Origin: Caballeronia sordidicola
Lineage (GTDB): Bacteria > Pseudomonadota > Gammaproteobacteria > Burkholderiales > Burkholderiaceae
DNA length: 47,157 nt
Assembly (NCBI RefSeq): GCF_002220365.1
Contig: NZ_MTHB01000293.1
Coordinates: 1-47,157, forward strand
Direction: 5' to 3'
The notes under the pieces were generated by a model, which saw nothing but the letters and a program-made list of their open reading frames with translations, searched no databases and was not told where the DNA came from. Below, in pieces: positions 16,625-24,709 of this stretch; positions within the stretch are counted from its first letter, which is position 1, and each line of letters begins with the position of its first letter. Made by a program: the position numbers and the translations under genes.

Positions 16625-16768
16625 GACGCGCGTCCTCCCTGTACGCATCGTGCGGCTGTTGATCCCCAAAAAGACATCTTGATGAGCATTGCGTAGCCGA
16701 TCAGCACCGTGCAGCAAGCCTGCGGCGTGAGCGCTGCGACTCGCCTGCCGCGACACGGATATTGCCTA

Positions 16769-16787
16769 TCCTAAATTTAATTTAGGA
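16769..16787. promoter_or_regulatory. 19-bp perfect palindrome upstream of the Ig-like protein gene
   Basis: TCCTAAATT-T-AATTTAGGA, with two 9-bp arms around a single T. It lies about 155 bases before the TTG start of the downstream gene in an AT-rich intergenic stretch (16,760-16,930). The symmetry suggests a binding site for a dimeric regulator; the regulator is unknown. Confidence 0.6.
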
Positions 16788-16939
16788 CTACTCCGATACT
16801 TTGCGTGTCACAGGCGCATCAGAATTGTTTCGCAATTTGAAATGTGTCGAAGAACTATTTCGTGAATTGATTCTGTGACGGCCGCACTCGTTCCACCAGA
16901 TGCTGCCATGTCGAATACTATTATTAGAGGCCGTAAATT

Positions 16940-18601
16940 TTGTCGACAATTCTTAAAGCTAGCCAGACGCCTATCCGCTCAGTCGTCGATACGGTCGTAC
17001 CGTCCACGCCGACTATCTTCTCCGTGTTAGACCCGAACGTAGGTTCGCTCGACCCAAACGGCACATCTACGAGCGCGCGTCCCCTGCTTGGCGGTGGTGG
17101 CGTGGCCGGCGATGTCGTGACCGTTTTTGACAACGGCGTAGCAATTGGCTCGGCTGTCGTCGGTTCGAACGGCAGCTGGCATCTGACGCCGACGGCAGAT
17201 ATGAGTAACGGCTTTCATGCACTCACTGCAACAGACACGAACCCCGCGGGCGCCGTAAGCCATGCGTCCGCCGCCTTTGATCTGACGATCGGCGTTGTAC
17301 TGCCGCTGCCGTCCGCGCCCGTCATCACTGACATTTTCGCTAATGATGGTCCTCTGACAGGCAACGTTGCGGCGGGAGGTCTTTCAACCGACGGTCATCC
17401 AGCCATCAATGGTACGGGCCACGCCGGCGATACCATCAACATCTTCGACAACAGCACGTTGTTGGGCACAACCGTGGTCAATTCGGAAGGTAACTGGAGC
17501 TTCATGCCGGCTGCGGCGCTGGCGAATGGCGCGCATAACCTTCACGCCACCGAAACCAACGCAACCGGTACGAGCCTTGCATCGGCAGCGTATCCGTTTA
17601 GCGTCACGTACATCATGATTACCGGCGTGTATGACGCGCAGAACCAGCTTGTTCCCAGTGGCGGGACGACGGAGGGCGCCGTGACGGTGAAGGGCTGGAT
17701 TTCCGACCCAAGCATAGGAACCAACTTTACAAACATTGAGGTTATGGGCGGCGATATTAGTAACTGGAGCAGGATGTACCAGCTCCCACTTACCATCGTT
17801 GGTAACGCCTTTAGCGTGCAGTTGTCGAAAGACACCTTCACGGGTTTGGCCGGGGCAGCCGGACACCTCGGCAGTGGTACCTATTCGCTGGGCGTCCAGG
17901 CGTCTGGCAGCATGGGCAACGTCATCACCATGGCTGACCCGCGTCTGACCTACACCATCACCGATGACTTCAACGCGACCCTCCCGACCATAGCGGCAAC
18001 GCATGTCGATACTTCCGCTGTAGTCGACAACGCAGCACTCCTCGCGACTCATGCAGGCGTTGCCCCGGTTGCACCGCAAGCGGAGCAACACGTCGTTGTT
18101 GGCGAACACGGCACGTTCAATGGTGCTACCGGCAACGTGACGGTAGACCTGAGCGTTGATCCTGCGGCCTACTTCAAGCAAGCCTCCGCGCATATCCAAG
18201 GCGGTGAAAGCGGTGTTCATGCGTTGCACTTGACGGGTGATCATCAGGTTCTGGACCTGACATCGCTGACCGGCACGACGGCAGCGGCGAAGGTGTCGGG
18301 AATCGAAGCGGTCGATCTCGGCGGCGCGCACAACATGCTTAAATTGTCGCTGGTCGACGTGCTCAATCTGGCCGAGACGGATCTGTTCCAGAAGGACGGC
18401 AAGGCGCAAATGCTGGTCAATGGCTCGAACGGAGATTCGGTTGATCTGTCGAACGCGCACATTGCGGGCGTGGCTGACGGACACTGGATGCAAGGCGGCA
18501 CCGCGCAAGTCGGCGGCGTGACGTACAACGTGTACGAACACTCCGGCGCACACGCGGAACTGCTCGTTCAGCAAGGCGTGCAAATCGCATTGCACGGGTA
18601 A
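16940..18601 (+). CDS. Ig-like repeat protein with type I secretion-like C-terminus (adhesin-like)
   Basis: A 553-residue protein starting at TTG, chosen because AGAGG ends 9 bases before it and the reading frame has no earlier start. Residues about 40-110 and 145-215 are two bacterial Ig-like repeats, each with a GxGxAGDxVxxFDN motif (GVAGDVVTVFDN, GHAGDTINIFDN) and a G(S/N)WxxxP block (NGSWHLTP, GNWSFMP). The C-terminal 130 residues (LDLTSLTGTT, VSGIEAVDLGG, LKLSLVDVLNLAETDLF, QVGGVTYNVYEH, ELLVQQGVQ) resemble the end domain of large type I-secreted adhesins. There is no N-terminal signal peptide, which fits C-terminal-signal export. It is much smaller than typical adhesins and no secretion genes adjoin it, so it may be a minor or remnant member. 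Confidence 0.7.
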   Translation: MSTILKASQTPIRSVVDTVVPSTPTIFSVLDPNVGSLDPNGTSTSARPLLGGGGVAGDVVTVFDNGVAIGSAVVGSNGSWHLTPTADMSNGFHALTATDTNPAGAVSHASAAFDLTIGVVLPLPSAPVITDIFANDGPLTGNVAAGGLSTDGHPAINGTGHAGDTINIFDNSTLLGTTVVNSEGNWSFMPAAALANGAHNLHATETNATGTSLASAAYPFSVTYIMITGVYDAQNQLVPSGGTTEGAVTVKGWISDPSIGTNFTNIEVMGGDISNWSRMYQLPLTIVGNAFSVQLSKDTFTGLAGAAGHLGSGTYSLGVQASGSMGNVITMADPRLTYTITDDFNATLPTIAATHVDTSAVVDNAALLATHAGVAPVAPQAEQHVVVGEHGTFNGATGNVTVDLSVDPAAYFKQASAHIQGGESGVHALHLTGDHQVLDLTSLTGTTAAAKVSGIEAVDLGGAHNMLKLSLVDVLNLAETDLFQKDGKAQMLVNGSNGDSVDLSNAHIAGVADGHWMQGGTAQVGGVTYNVYEHSGAHAELLVQQGVQIALHG

Positions 18602-18654
18602 GACACCCCCGATGGACCGCTTTTAAATCAGCGGGCTATCGGTGAAGTTAAACG

Positions 18655-18694
18655 AAAATGCCGCTGCGGGAATGATGCCGCAGCGGCATTTTTT
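18655..18694 (+). terminator. Rho-independent terminator after the Ig-like protein gene
   Basis: A 14-bp stem AAATGCCGCTGCGG / CCGCAGCGGCATTT with loop GAATGATG, followed by further T residues. The 200 bases from here to proC contain nothing I recognise. Confidence 0.9.
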
Positions 18695-18893
18695 ACGTTG
18701 TTGGCACGCGTATTTTGGATTGAGGCGAAGACAACCGTCGCTGCTACAAACGAATCAGCAAACGAAGCGGATTGCCACGTCGGCTGGCAACCGCGAGAAC
18801 TTCAGCTGGAAAAGCGCACTGGCGTAGCGCGCTAGAGCTGTCTGCTGAATCTCCGTTGGGCTGAACGCTGCTTGCGCCGTTTTTAGGCGCGGC

Positions 18894-19706
18894 TCAGGCT
18901 TTCCCCAACTCCGTGCCCATTTCCTTGGCCCTTGCATCGGCCGCCAACGCGCCACGAACGATAGCTTCCTTCACGCCTTGGGCATCGAAGGAAGCCAAAG
19001 CTGCTGCTGTCGTGCCACCTTTCGACGTCACGCGTTCACGCAGCACGCTCGCCGGTTCGCCCGATTGCGCCGCAAGCTGCGCCGCGCCAGTGAAAGTTGC
19101 CACAGCCAGCGCACGCCCCTGCTCCTCGTCCATACCGAGCTGGCGCGCCGCTTCCTGCATCGCTTCAATGAAATAGAACACGTACGCCGGACCGCTGCCC
19201 GAAATGGCGGTGACCGCGTCAATCTTCGCTTCGTCGTCGAACCAGACGATCTCGCCAACCGCTTCCAATACCTTCGATGCCAGCGCCTTCGCTGTATCGT
19301 TGACGCCCGGCAGCGCAGCCAACCCGGTTACGCCCATGCCGATGAGCGCCGGCGTATTTGGCATGGTGCGCACGATCTGCGTATAGCCGCCGAGCCAGCG
19401 CGACAAATCGGCAGCGCGAATGCCAGCCGCGATGCTGATCACCAGTTGCCTGGACAAAACCGGCTGCAGTGCCTGAGCCACGTCCTTCAACACTTGCGGT
19501 TTGACGGCAAGCAGGATGGCGTCATAGTCCGCCAGCTTCGAATCAACCACCTCACCCGTCGCAATACCGAACTGCTTTTCAGTACGCTGCCGCGCTTCTT
19601 CGCCTGGATCGACAACGTACAGATCCGCCGCAGCCACGCCGCGCTTGATCAACCCGCCAACAAGTGCCGACGCCATGTTGCCGCCACCGATAAATGCAAT
19701 TTTCAT
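18894..19706 (-). CDS. proC: Pyrroline-5-carboxylate reductase
   Basis: A 270-residue enzyme that reduces pyrroline-5-carboxylate to proline with NAD(P)H, the last step of proline synthesis. The N-terminal Rossmann motif is IAFIGGGNMASALVGGLIKRG (residues 3-23, cited as IAFIGGGNMASAL). The C-terminal dimerisation domain has AISGSGPAYVFYFIEAMQEA and the signature VTSKGGTTAAAL. It is 26 bases downstream of yggS on the same strand, the widespread yggS-proC pair. Confidence 0.97.
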   Translation of the reverse strand: MKIAFIGGGNMASALVGGLIKRGVAAADLYVVDPGEEARQRTEKQFGIATGEVVDSKLADYDAILLAVKPQVLKDVAQALQPVLSRQLVISIAAGIRAADLSRWLGGYTQIVRTMPNTPALIGMGVTGLAALPGVNDTAKALASKVLEAVGEIVWFDDEAKIDAVTAISGSGPAYVFYFIEAMQEAARQLGMDEEQGRALAVATFTGAAQLAAQSGEPASVLRERVTSKGGTTAAALASFDAQGVKEAIVRGALAADARAKEMGTELGKA

Positions 19707-19732
19707 GATGAAGTTGAAGTGGTCGAGAAGAT

Positions 19733-20437
19733 TTAATGGGAATAATCACGCGCGCCGAAGATGGCCGTGCCGATACGAACCATGGTCGAGCCTTCGAGAA
19801 TAGCGGCTTCAATATCCGCCGACATCCCCATGGAAAGCGTGTCGAGTTCAAGGCCATCTGCGCGTAGCGCGTCCATGATTTCACGCAAACGCCGATGCGG
19901 CGCGCGTTGTTCATCGAGCGTGCCGGCCGGTTCTGGAATAGCCATCAAGCCGCGCAGGTGCAAACGAGGAAGTGCCGCAATTTGATGCGCGAGCGCCAAG
20001 GCGTCGTCCGGTGCGACGCCGCTTTTCGAGTCTTCGCCGCTCACGTTGATCTGCAAGCACACGTTGAGCCGCGCCATGCCGTCCGGCCTCTGATCGGACA
20101 AACGCTCTGCAATCTTGAGTCGATCGACCGAATGCACCCAGTCGAAATTCTCCGCAACAACCTTTGTCTTGTTCGACTGCAACGGTCCGATGAAATGCCA
20201 CTCGATCTCGCTGCGCAAATCAGCCAGTTCGCCGACTTTCGCAACCGCTTCCTGCACGTAGTTTTCGCCGAATGCGCGTTGCCCTGCATCGAAGGCGGCA
20301 CGTACGTCGGCGGCAGGAAAGGTCTTCGATACTGCGAGCAACGCGACCGAAGATGCGTCTCGCGAAGCGTCGGCCGCTGCCTTGGCAATGCGCTGACGGA
20401 CTTCTTCGAGGTGACGGGCTACATGAGAGGAGGACAT
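19733..20437 (-). CDS. yggS: YggS family pyridoxal phosphate homeostasis protein
   Basis: A 234-residue single-domain protein of the alanine racemase-like fold. The PLP lysine lies in VALLAVSKTFPAADVRAAFDAG, followed by RAFGENYVQEAVAKV and EWHFIGPLQSNK. The C-terminus has SMGMSADIEAAILEGSTMVRIGTAIFG, cited for its SMGMS and VRIGTAIFG parts. YggS proteins bind PLP without a known catalytic activity and balance B6 vitamers and amino acids. It starts 81 bases after the end of glcF and is paired with proC. Confidence 0.95.
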   Translation of the reverse strand: MSSSHVARHLEEVRQRIAKAAADASRDASSVALLAVSKTFPAADVRAAFDAGQRAFGENYVQEAVAKVGELADLRSEIEWHFIGPLQSNKTKVVAENFDWVHSVDRLKIAERLSDQRPDGMARLNVCLQINVSGEDSKSGVAPDDALALAHQIAALPRLHLRGLMAIPEPAGTLDEQRAPHRRLREIMDALRADGLELDTLSMGMSADIEAAILEGSTMVRIGTAIFGARDYSH

Positions 20438-20518
20438 GGAATCGGACGCCGCATATCGAGTAAGCAGAGGTCCGATTATACGGATGCGGCGACTCGACCC
20501 AGCAGGCGCCCGCCAGCG

Positions 20519-21745
20519 TTAGCCATACAGCAGATGTTCGAGCAGTTGTATCCAGTGCACCACGGGCGTGGACGTGCCGCTCTGTAAATGCGCGATACAT
20601 CCGACATTCGCCGATACGATCATCTGAGGCTCGAGCTTCTCGAGCGTATCGAGTTTCTGGTCGCGCAGTGCGTACGAGAGCTTTGGCTGCAGTACCGAGT
20701 ACGTTCCAGCCGAGCCGCAGCATAGATGGCTATCGGCGGGAAGATGCACTTCTATGCCCAGCGCCGTCAGCAGGTTCTCAACGTGGCCGCGGATCTGCTG
20801 ACCATGCTGCAGCGTACACGGCGGATGAAACGCGACGGTATGCACGGCGCGCCGCCTTGCCATCGCGCTCAGTTCATCCTCGTACTGCGGCAGGATCTCG
20901 GCCAGGTCTCGCGTCAGCTCCACGATTCGCGCAGCCTTCTCCGCGTAGACCGGGTCATTACGCAGCAAATGCGCGTATTCCTTCACCGTCGCGCCGCAAC
21001 CGGACGCGTTCATCACGATCGCCTCCACGCCGTTTTCCACGTACGGCCACCACGCGTCGATGTTGTTGCGCACGTCGTCCAGTGCTTCGTCGTTGTAGCC
21101 GAGATGCAAGCGGATCGCGCCGCAGCAGCCCGCGTCGGGCGCGCTCAGGATCTGGATGCCCAATGCATCGAACACTCTTGCAGTCGCTATGTTGACGTTC
21201 GGCATCATGGCAGGCTGAACGCAGCCGGCGAGCATCAGCATCGTGCGCTCATGCGTGCCGGTTGGCGGTTCGAGCGGCCGTTGCGCAACCGGAATCTTTG
21301 TCCGCAAGGCTTTGGGCAATAGTGGCCGGAACTGCTGGCCGAGTTTCATCGCAGGCGTGAAAAGCTTGCTGTTCGGCAGGAAGTTGGCGAGCAGTTTGCG
21401 TTGGACGCGCTGGCCAAACGGCCGCTCCACTTTTTCTTCCACCACCTTCCGGCCAATCTCCACCAGCCGTCCATACTGCACGCCCGATGGGCACGTGGTT
21501 TCGCAATTGCGGCACGTGAGGCAGCGGTCCAGATGCAGTTGCGTGCTACGCGTGACGGGCGCGCCTTCCAGCATCTGCTTGATCAGATAGATCCGGCCCC
21601 GCGGGCCGTCGAGTTCATCGCCCAGTATCTGGTAGGTCGGGCACGTCGCCGTGCAGAATCCGCAATGCACGCACTTGCGCAGGATAGCCTCGGCTTCTTC
21701 GCCATCGGCGGTGTCGCGCATGAAGTCGGCGAGGTTGGTTTGCAT
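20519..21745 (-). CDS. glcF: Glycolate oxidase iron-sulfur subunit GlcF
   Basis: A 408-residue protein with two N-terminal [4Fe-4S] ferredoxin-type motifs, CVHCGFCTATCPTY (near residue 26) and CLTCRNCETTCPSGV (near residue 76), and two C-terminal CCG domains (CCGAIRLHLGYNDEA, CCGSAGTYSVLQP). It carries electrons from the GlcD/GlcE flavoproteins to the respiratory chain during oxidation of glycolate to glyoxylate. It follows glcE by 16 bases. The C-terminal sequence VHWIQLLEHLLYG is typical of the family. Confidence 0.96.
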   Translation of the reverse strand: MQTNLADFMRDTADGEEAEAILRKCVHCGFCTATCPTYQILGDELDGPRGRIYLIKQMLEGAPVTRSTQLHLDRCLTCRNCETTCPSGVQYGRLVEIGRKVVEEKVERPFGQRVQRKLLANFLPNSKLFTPAMKLGQQFRPLLPKALRTKIPVAQRPLEPPTGTHERTMLMLAGCVQPAMMPNVNIATARVFDALGIQILSAPDAGCCGAIRLHLGYNDEALDDVRNNIDAWWPYVENGVEAIVMNASGCGATVKEYAHLLRNDPVYAEKAARIVELTRDLAEILPQYEDELSAMARRRAVHTVAFHPPCTLQHGQQIRGHVENLLTALGIEVHLPADSHLCCGSAGTYSVLQPKLSYALRDQKLDTLEKLEPQMIVSANVGCIAHLQSGTSTPVVHWIQLLEHLLYG

Positions 21746-21761
21746 TGCGTGTGTCTTCGGT

Positions 21762-22850
21762 TCAGAAGTCGGGGTAGAGGCGGCCGCGATTGAAAATGCT
21801 CGCGGGATCGAATGCGGCTTTCAGGCCACGATGAATCTTCATCAGCGGCGCGGGCAAGGGCGTGAAGATGCCCGCGTTGCGGTCATATGCCGCGCCAGAT
21901 CGGAAGATGGTCGCGTGGCCGCCGGCCTGCTTGGCGCTGATGCGCACGGTTTGCGGATCCGCGTCGGTGATCCACCAGCGTTGCGCGCCGCCCCATTCCA
22001 TCAGATGCGGGCCGGGAAGATGCATCGGCTCGGCAATCGATGGCAGCGACAGCCGCCACAAAGCCGATTTCGGCGGTATTACCGCGAAGAACGGATCGGA
22101 TTGCTCCCGCAAACCGCACCAGAAACGCTCAGCTTCCACGGCGTCGACCACCTCGCCGCCCAGCGAGGTCCGCGCCGCTTTCACCGCCGCTTCCGCGCCA
22201 CCCAGGCGCAACGCGAGCGTGTGGTCGCGCCACGCGCTGCCGGTCAGCGGCAACGGATGGCCGCTCCACTCATTGAGCTTGCGCACGGCGTCCGTGTCGT
22301 TCATTTCGAACTTGAGCGTGGCTTCGGCGACAGGTTTCGGCAGCACTTTCACCGATACCTCCAGGATCATCCCCAGCGTGCCTAGCGACCCTGCAAGCAG
22401 CCGAGAGACGTCATAGCCCGCCACGTTCTTCACTACCTGACCGCCGAAATGCAGCACGTGGCCCTGGCCGTTCATCACCACGGCGCCGAGCACGAAGTCG
22501 CGCGGCGCGCCGGCCGCGGCGCGCCGCGGCCCGGCGAGTCCGGCTGCAATACAGCCGCCGAGCGTGGCGTTTGGCCCGAAGTGCGGCGGTTCGAACGGCA
22601 GCATCTGGCCGCATTCGTCCAGCCGCGCTTCGATTTCACTGAGCGGTGTGCCGGCTTTCGCGGTAATCACGAGTTCGGCCGGGTCATATTCGATAATCCC
22701 GCGATGCGCCCGCGTATCGACTATCTCGCCTTGCAGCGTCTGCCCGTACCAGTCTTTCGTGCCGCCGCCGCGAATCCGTAGCGGGGTGTTGCTCGCGGTC
22801 GCGGCGCGTACGCGCTCGGACCAGCTCGCAACAATGTCTTCCTCTGTCAT
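21762..22850 (-). CDS. glcE: Glycolate oxidase FAD-binding subunit GlcE
   Basis: A 362-residue protein with an N-terminal PCMH-type FAD-binding fold: PLRIRGGGTKDWYG, GIIEYDPAELVITAKAGTPL, FGPNATLGGCIAAGLAGPRR and KNVAGYDVSRLLAGSLGTLG. It has the short C-terminal region usual for GlcE and is less complete than GlcD, acting as the second flavin subunit of the GlcDEF complex. It lies between glcD (197 bases upstream) and glcF (16 bases downstream). Confidence 0.95.
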   Translation of the reverse strand: MTEEDIVASWSERVRAATASNTPLRIRGGGTKDWYGQTLQGEIVDTRAHRGIIEYDPAELVITAKAGTPLSEIEARLDECGQMLPFEPPHFGPNATLGGCIAAGLAGPRRAAAGAPRDFVLGAVVMNGQGHVLHFGGQVVKNVAGYDVSRLLAGSLGTLGMILEVSVKVLPKPVAEATLKFEMNDTDAVRKLNEWSGHPLPLTGSAWRDHTLALRLGGAEAAVKAARTSLGGEVVDAVEAERFWCGLREQSDPFFAVIPPKSALWRLSLPSIAEPMHLPGPHLMEWGGAQRWWITDADPQTVRISAKQAGGHATIFRSGAAYDRNAGIFTPLPAPLMKIHRGLKAAFDPASIFNRGRLYPDF

Positions 22851-23047
22851 GGTGTCCCGCGTTTTATGGCTCTTGGGTCAGTGTATCGGCGTGTTCCCGC
22901 GCGGCCACTCGTATAAACGTGGATACGTGTACGGGCTTGAACGCCTGGAACCACCGCCGATGCTTCAAAGGGACATCGATGGGATGTCAAAGGGACGCTA
23001 AAAGTTACCCGCACGAAACGTTTAGAAGCGCCGCCTAAACACGCAGT
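22851..23047 (-). other. glcD-glcE intergenic region with a 10-bp direct repeat
   Basis: A 197-base gap inside an otherwise tight operon. It contains TCAAAGGGAC twice (22965-22974 and 22987-22996, 22 bases apart) and no ORF I can support. It may contain a secondary promoter for glcEF, but no consensus is evident. Confidence 0.4.
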
Positions 23048-24541
23048 TTAAAAGCGCGGAATCTCGGGATGCGGCAGCAAACCGCCGCGAATATGCATTT
23101 TCCCGTACTCGGCGCAACGTGCGCGCGTCGGGATGCCTTTGTCGGGATTAAGCAGGCCGGGGGGATCGAAAGCACGTTTTATCGCGTGAAACGTATCGCG
23201 TTCTTCGGGCGAAAACTGGACGCACATGGAGTTGATCTTTTCGATACCCACACCATGCTCCCCCGTCACCGTGCCGCCCAGCTCCACGCAGGTTTCCAGG
23301 ATGTCCGAACCGAATGCCTCGGCCCGGTGCCATTCGTCCAGATCGTTGCCGTTGAACAGGATCAGCGGATGCATGTTGCCGTCACCGGCGTGAAAAACGT
23401 TCATGCAACGCAGTGCATACTTTTTTTCCATCTCTTCAATACGCGCCAGCAGCGGCCCGATCTGGCGGCGCGGCACGGTGCCGTCCATGCAGTAATAATC
23501 AGGTGAGATACGGCCGGCAGCCGGAAATGCGTTCTTGCGGCCGGACCAAAACTTCAGCCGTTCGGCTTCCGAGCGCGAAATCTGGATGCGGTTGGCGCCG
23601 AATTCGCGCAGCACGGCAGTCATCCGCACGATTTCCTCCATGACTTCGTCGTGCGTGCCGTCCGATTCGCACAGCAGGATCGCCTTTGCGTCGAGGTCGT
23701 AGCCCGCTTTCACGAACTCTTCCACGGCGCGTGTCGCCGGTTTATCCATCATCTCGAGCCCGGCGGGGATAATGCCGGCCGCGATGATCGCCGCGACCGC
23801 GTTGCCGCCTTTGACGACGTCGTCGAAGCTCGCCATGATCACCTGCGCTGTTTGCGGCTTCGGGATCAGCTTGACGGTGATCTCCGTGACGATGGCGAAC
23901 ATGCCTTCGCTGCCGATCAGCACCGCCAGCAGGTCGAGCCCAGGCGCGTCTAAGCCAAGTGAACCGAATTCGAGGATGTCGCCTTCCATCGATACCGCGC
24001 GCACTCGCATCACGTTATGGCACGTGAGGCCGTACTTGAGGCAGTGGACGCCGCCGGAGTTCTCGCTGACATTGCCGCCGATCGTGCAGGCAATCTGCGA
24101 TGACGGATCAGGCGCGTAGTAGAGCCCAAAGGGAGCCGCGGCTTCGGATATGGCGAGATTGCGCACGCCCGGCTGGACAGTTGCGGTCCGCGCATACGGA
24201 TCGACTTCGACGATCTTGCGAAACCGCGCAAGCGACACCACGATCCCATGGCGGATCGGCATGGCGCCGCCCGACAAGCCCGTGCCCGCGCCACGCGGGA
24301 CGATAGGTACGTCGAGCCGCGCGCAAATCTGCACGACGCGCTGAACCTGCGCTTCGGTTTCCGGCAGCGCGACCGCAAGCGGCAGCCGCCTGTACGCGGC
24401 GAGCCCGTCGCATTCATAAGCAGCCGTGTCTTCCTCGCGATACAGCAGGCAATGCGTCGGCAGCACGGCCATCAACGCCTGAACCACTTCGCGCTGACGC
24501 TGCGCCAGCACTTCAGGCGAAAGCTCGGCGGGTGCGTTCAT
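23048..24541 (-). CDS. glcD: Glycolate oxidase FAD-linked subunit GlcD
   Basis: A 497-residue FAD-linked oxidase, the catalytic subunit of glycolate oxidase. The PCMH FAD domain shows VPIVPRGAGTGLSGGAMP, IGGNVSENSGGVHCLKYG and LLAVLIGSEGMFAIVTE. The C-terminal cap has NVFHAGDGNMHPLILF and GGTVTGEHGVGIEK, the metal and substrate-site motifs. The start at 24541 is chosen for its strong ribosome-binding site (GGGAGGAG) and family start MNAPAEL; an upstream in-frame start would add 21 residues. It oxidises glycolate to glyoxylate at the inner membrane with GlcE and GlcF. Confidence 0.96.
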   Translation of the reverse strand: MNAPAELSPEVLAQRQREVVQALMAVLPTHCLLYREEDTAAYECDGLAAYRRLPLAVALPETEAQVQRVVQICARLDVPIVPRGAGTGLSGGAMPIRHGIVVSLARFRKIVEVDPYARTATVQPGVRNLAISEAAAPFGLYYAPDPSSQIACTIGGNVSENSGGVHCLKYGLTCHNVMRVRAVSMEGDILEFGSLGLDAPGLDLLAVLIGSEGMFAIVTEITVKLIPKPQTAQVIMASFDDVVKGGNAVAAIIAAGIIPAGLEMMDKPATRAVEEFVKAGYDLDAKAILLCESDGTHDEVMEEIVRMTAVLREFGANRIQISRSEAERLKFWSGRKNAFPAAGRISPDYYCMDGTVPRRQIGPLLARIEEMEKKYALRCMNVFHAGDGNMHPLILFNGNDLDEWHRAEAFGSDILETCVELGGTVTGEHGVGIEKINSMCVQFSPEERDTFHAIKRAFDPPGLLNPDKGIPTRARCAEYGKMHIRGGLLPHPEIPRF

Positions 24542-24657
24542 GTCTCCTCCCGGCGGTGTGGGTGCTCTGGAGAATTTCCAAAAAGCAGAGGGTTGATCTT
24601 GCACCTGCGCATGGCTGCCGTCGATCGGGCTAATTACGGGGACGGAGCGTGTTTTTT

Positions 24658-24684
24658 AGTCCGGCGCGTTGTTTGCGCCGGACT
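24658..24684. other. 10-bp perfect hairpin between the FAD dehydrogenase gene and glcD
   Basis: AGTCCGGCGC / GCGCCGGACT with a 7-base loop. A run of six T precedes it on the plus strand, so for minus-strand transcription the stem is followed by A residues. It is therefore not a canonical terminator for the minus-strand genes, though it may still cause pausing or stabilise a 3' end. Confidence 0.5.
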
Positions 24685-24709
24685 CTGCAACAGCCCGACC
24701 CTCGTCCGA

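Noticed and set aside
17384..18595. Minus-strand ORF of 403 codons opposite the Ig-like protein gene
   Set aside because: The plus-strand frame has repeats and family motifs and an SD-supported start; the minus frame is Arg/His/Val-rich without motifs.
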